A DNA stretch of 64,000 bases from Edaphobacter sp. 12200R-103 (lineage in GTDB: Bacteria > Acidobacteriota > Terriglobia > Terriglobales > Acidobacteriaceae), in contig NZ_CP048114.1 of NCBI RefSeq assembly GCF_010093025.1, positions 1,984,001 through 2,048,000 on the forward strand, written 5' to 3'. A program made the translations under genes and the position numbers. Position 1 is the stretch's first letter; every line of letters begins with the position of its first letter. The notes under the pieces were generated by a model. The model ran no database searches and had not been told where the DNA came from. It saw only the letters and a list, made by a program, of their open reading frames with translations. Of this stretch, positions 63,981 to 64,000 are shown one piece after another.

Positions 63981-64000
63981 ATGAAGAATCACGAGCCACC
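63981..64000 (+). CDS. Start of the gene divergent from tetR (runs off window)
   Basis: ATG at 63981 with AAAGGA nine bases upstream begins MKNHEP before the window ends. An in-frame ATG at 63921 is also possible, but it lies inside the operator palindrome and is less likely. TetR partners in this position are usually efflux or redox enzymes; identity cannot be told from six codons. Confidence 0.5.

Overview
The window looks like chromosomal DNA of an Acidobacteriota member (Acidobacteriaceae/Terriglobia type). Supporting signs are two very large Oar-like TonB-dependent receptors with an N-terminal carboxypeptidase-regulatory-like domain, a remnant of the acidobacterial VWFA-related family, NHL/Ig-like exported proteins, and a dispersed intergenic repeat with the core CGAAGTCGAAGGATCTGCGG. 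This is inferred from sequence style; no database was searched.

Layout. 1-3.6 kb: a sulfatase cut by the window edge, a decayed endonuclease/exonuclease/phosphatase-type gene, a K+/H+ antiporter and a class I glutamine amidotransferase. 3.7-10.5 kb: a co-directional surface-protein locus with a DNRLRE/collagen-like protein, three tail-collar (MdpB-like) proteins, a GNAT acetyltransferase and an NHL-repeat protein. 11-14.6 kb: a sulfotransferase, then a leftward operon for an outer-membrane protein, a small cytochrome c and a sugar O-methyltransferase. 14.7-25.5 kb: the most unusual locus, a tightly coupled eight-gene rightward operon with four B12-binding radical SAM proteins, two free methyltransferases, a methyltransferase-amidohydrolase fusion and a fifth radical SAM protein. 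It converges on a leftward operon (28.6-25.4 kb) of cupredoxin, cytochrome c, HprK-like kinase and PF14907-type nucleotidyltransferase. 28.8-33.6 kb: a two-component system followed by a porin-like protein and a plastocyanin-like protein.

34.4-48.0 kb is a genomic island bounded by a 54-bp direct repeat of the 3' part of tRNA-Ala(CGC). It carries two TonB receptors, three sulfatases, a small secreted-type domain protein and, next to the intact tRNA, the C-terminal stub of a tyrosine recombinase. It is best read as a mobile cassette for use of sulfated glycans or other sulfate esters.

48-64 kb is mostly housekeeping: fbp, an M24 peptidase, an O-methyltransferase, ispDF, a membrane MutS-like ATPase, a second SAM methyltransferase, GNAT, tilS, ftsH, manganese catalase, lptE, holA and a TetR regulator with a clear palindromic operator in front of a divergent gene that leaves the window.

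The candidate undescribed system is the radical SAM/methyltransferase/amidohydrolase operon with its flanking cytochrome, cupredoxin and kinase genes. It looks like a biosynthetic or tailoring pathway whose substrate is not evident: no NRPS, PKS or convincing precursor peptide was seen.
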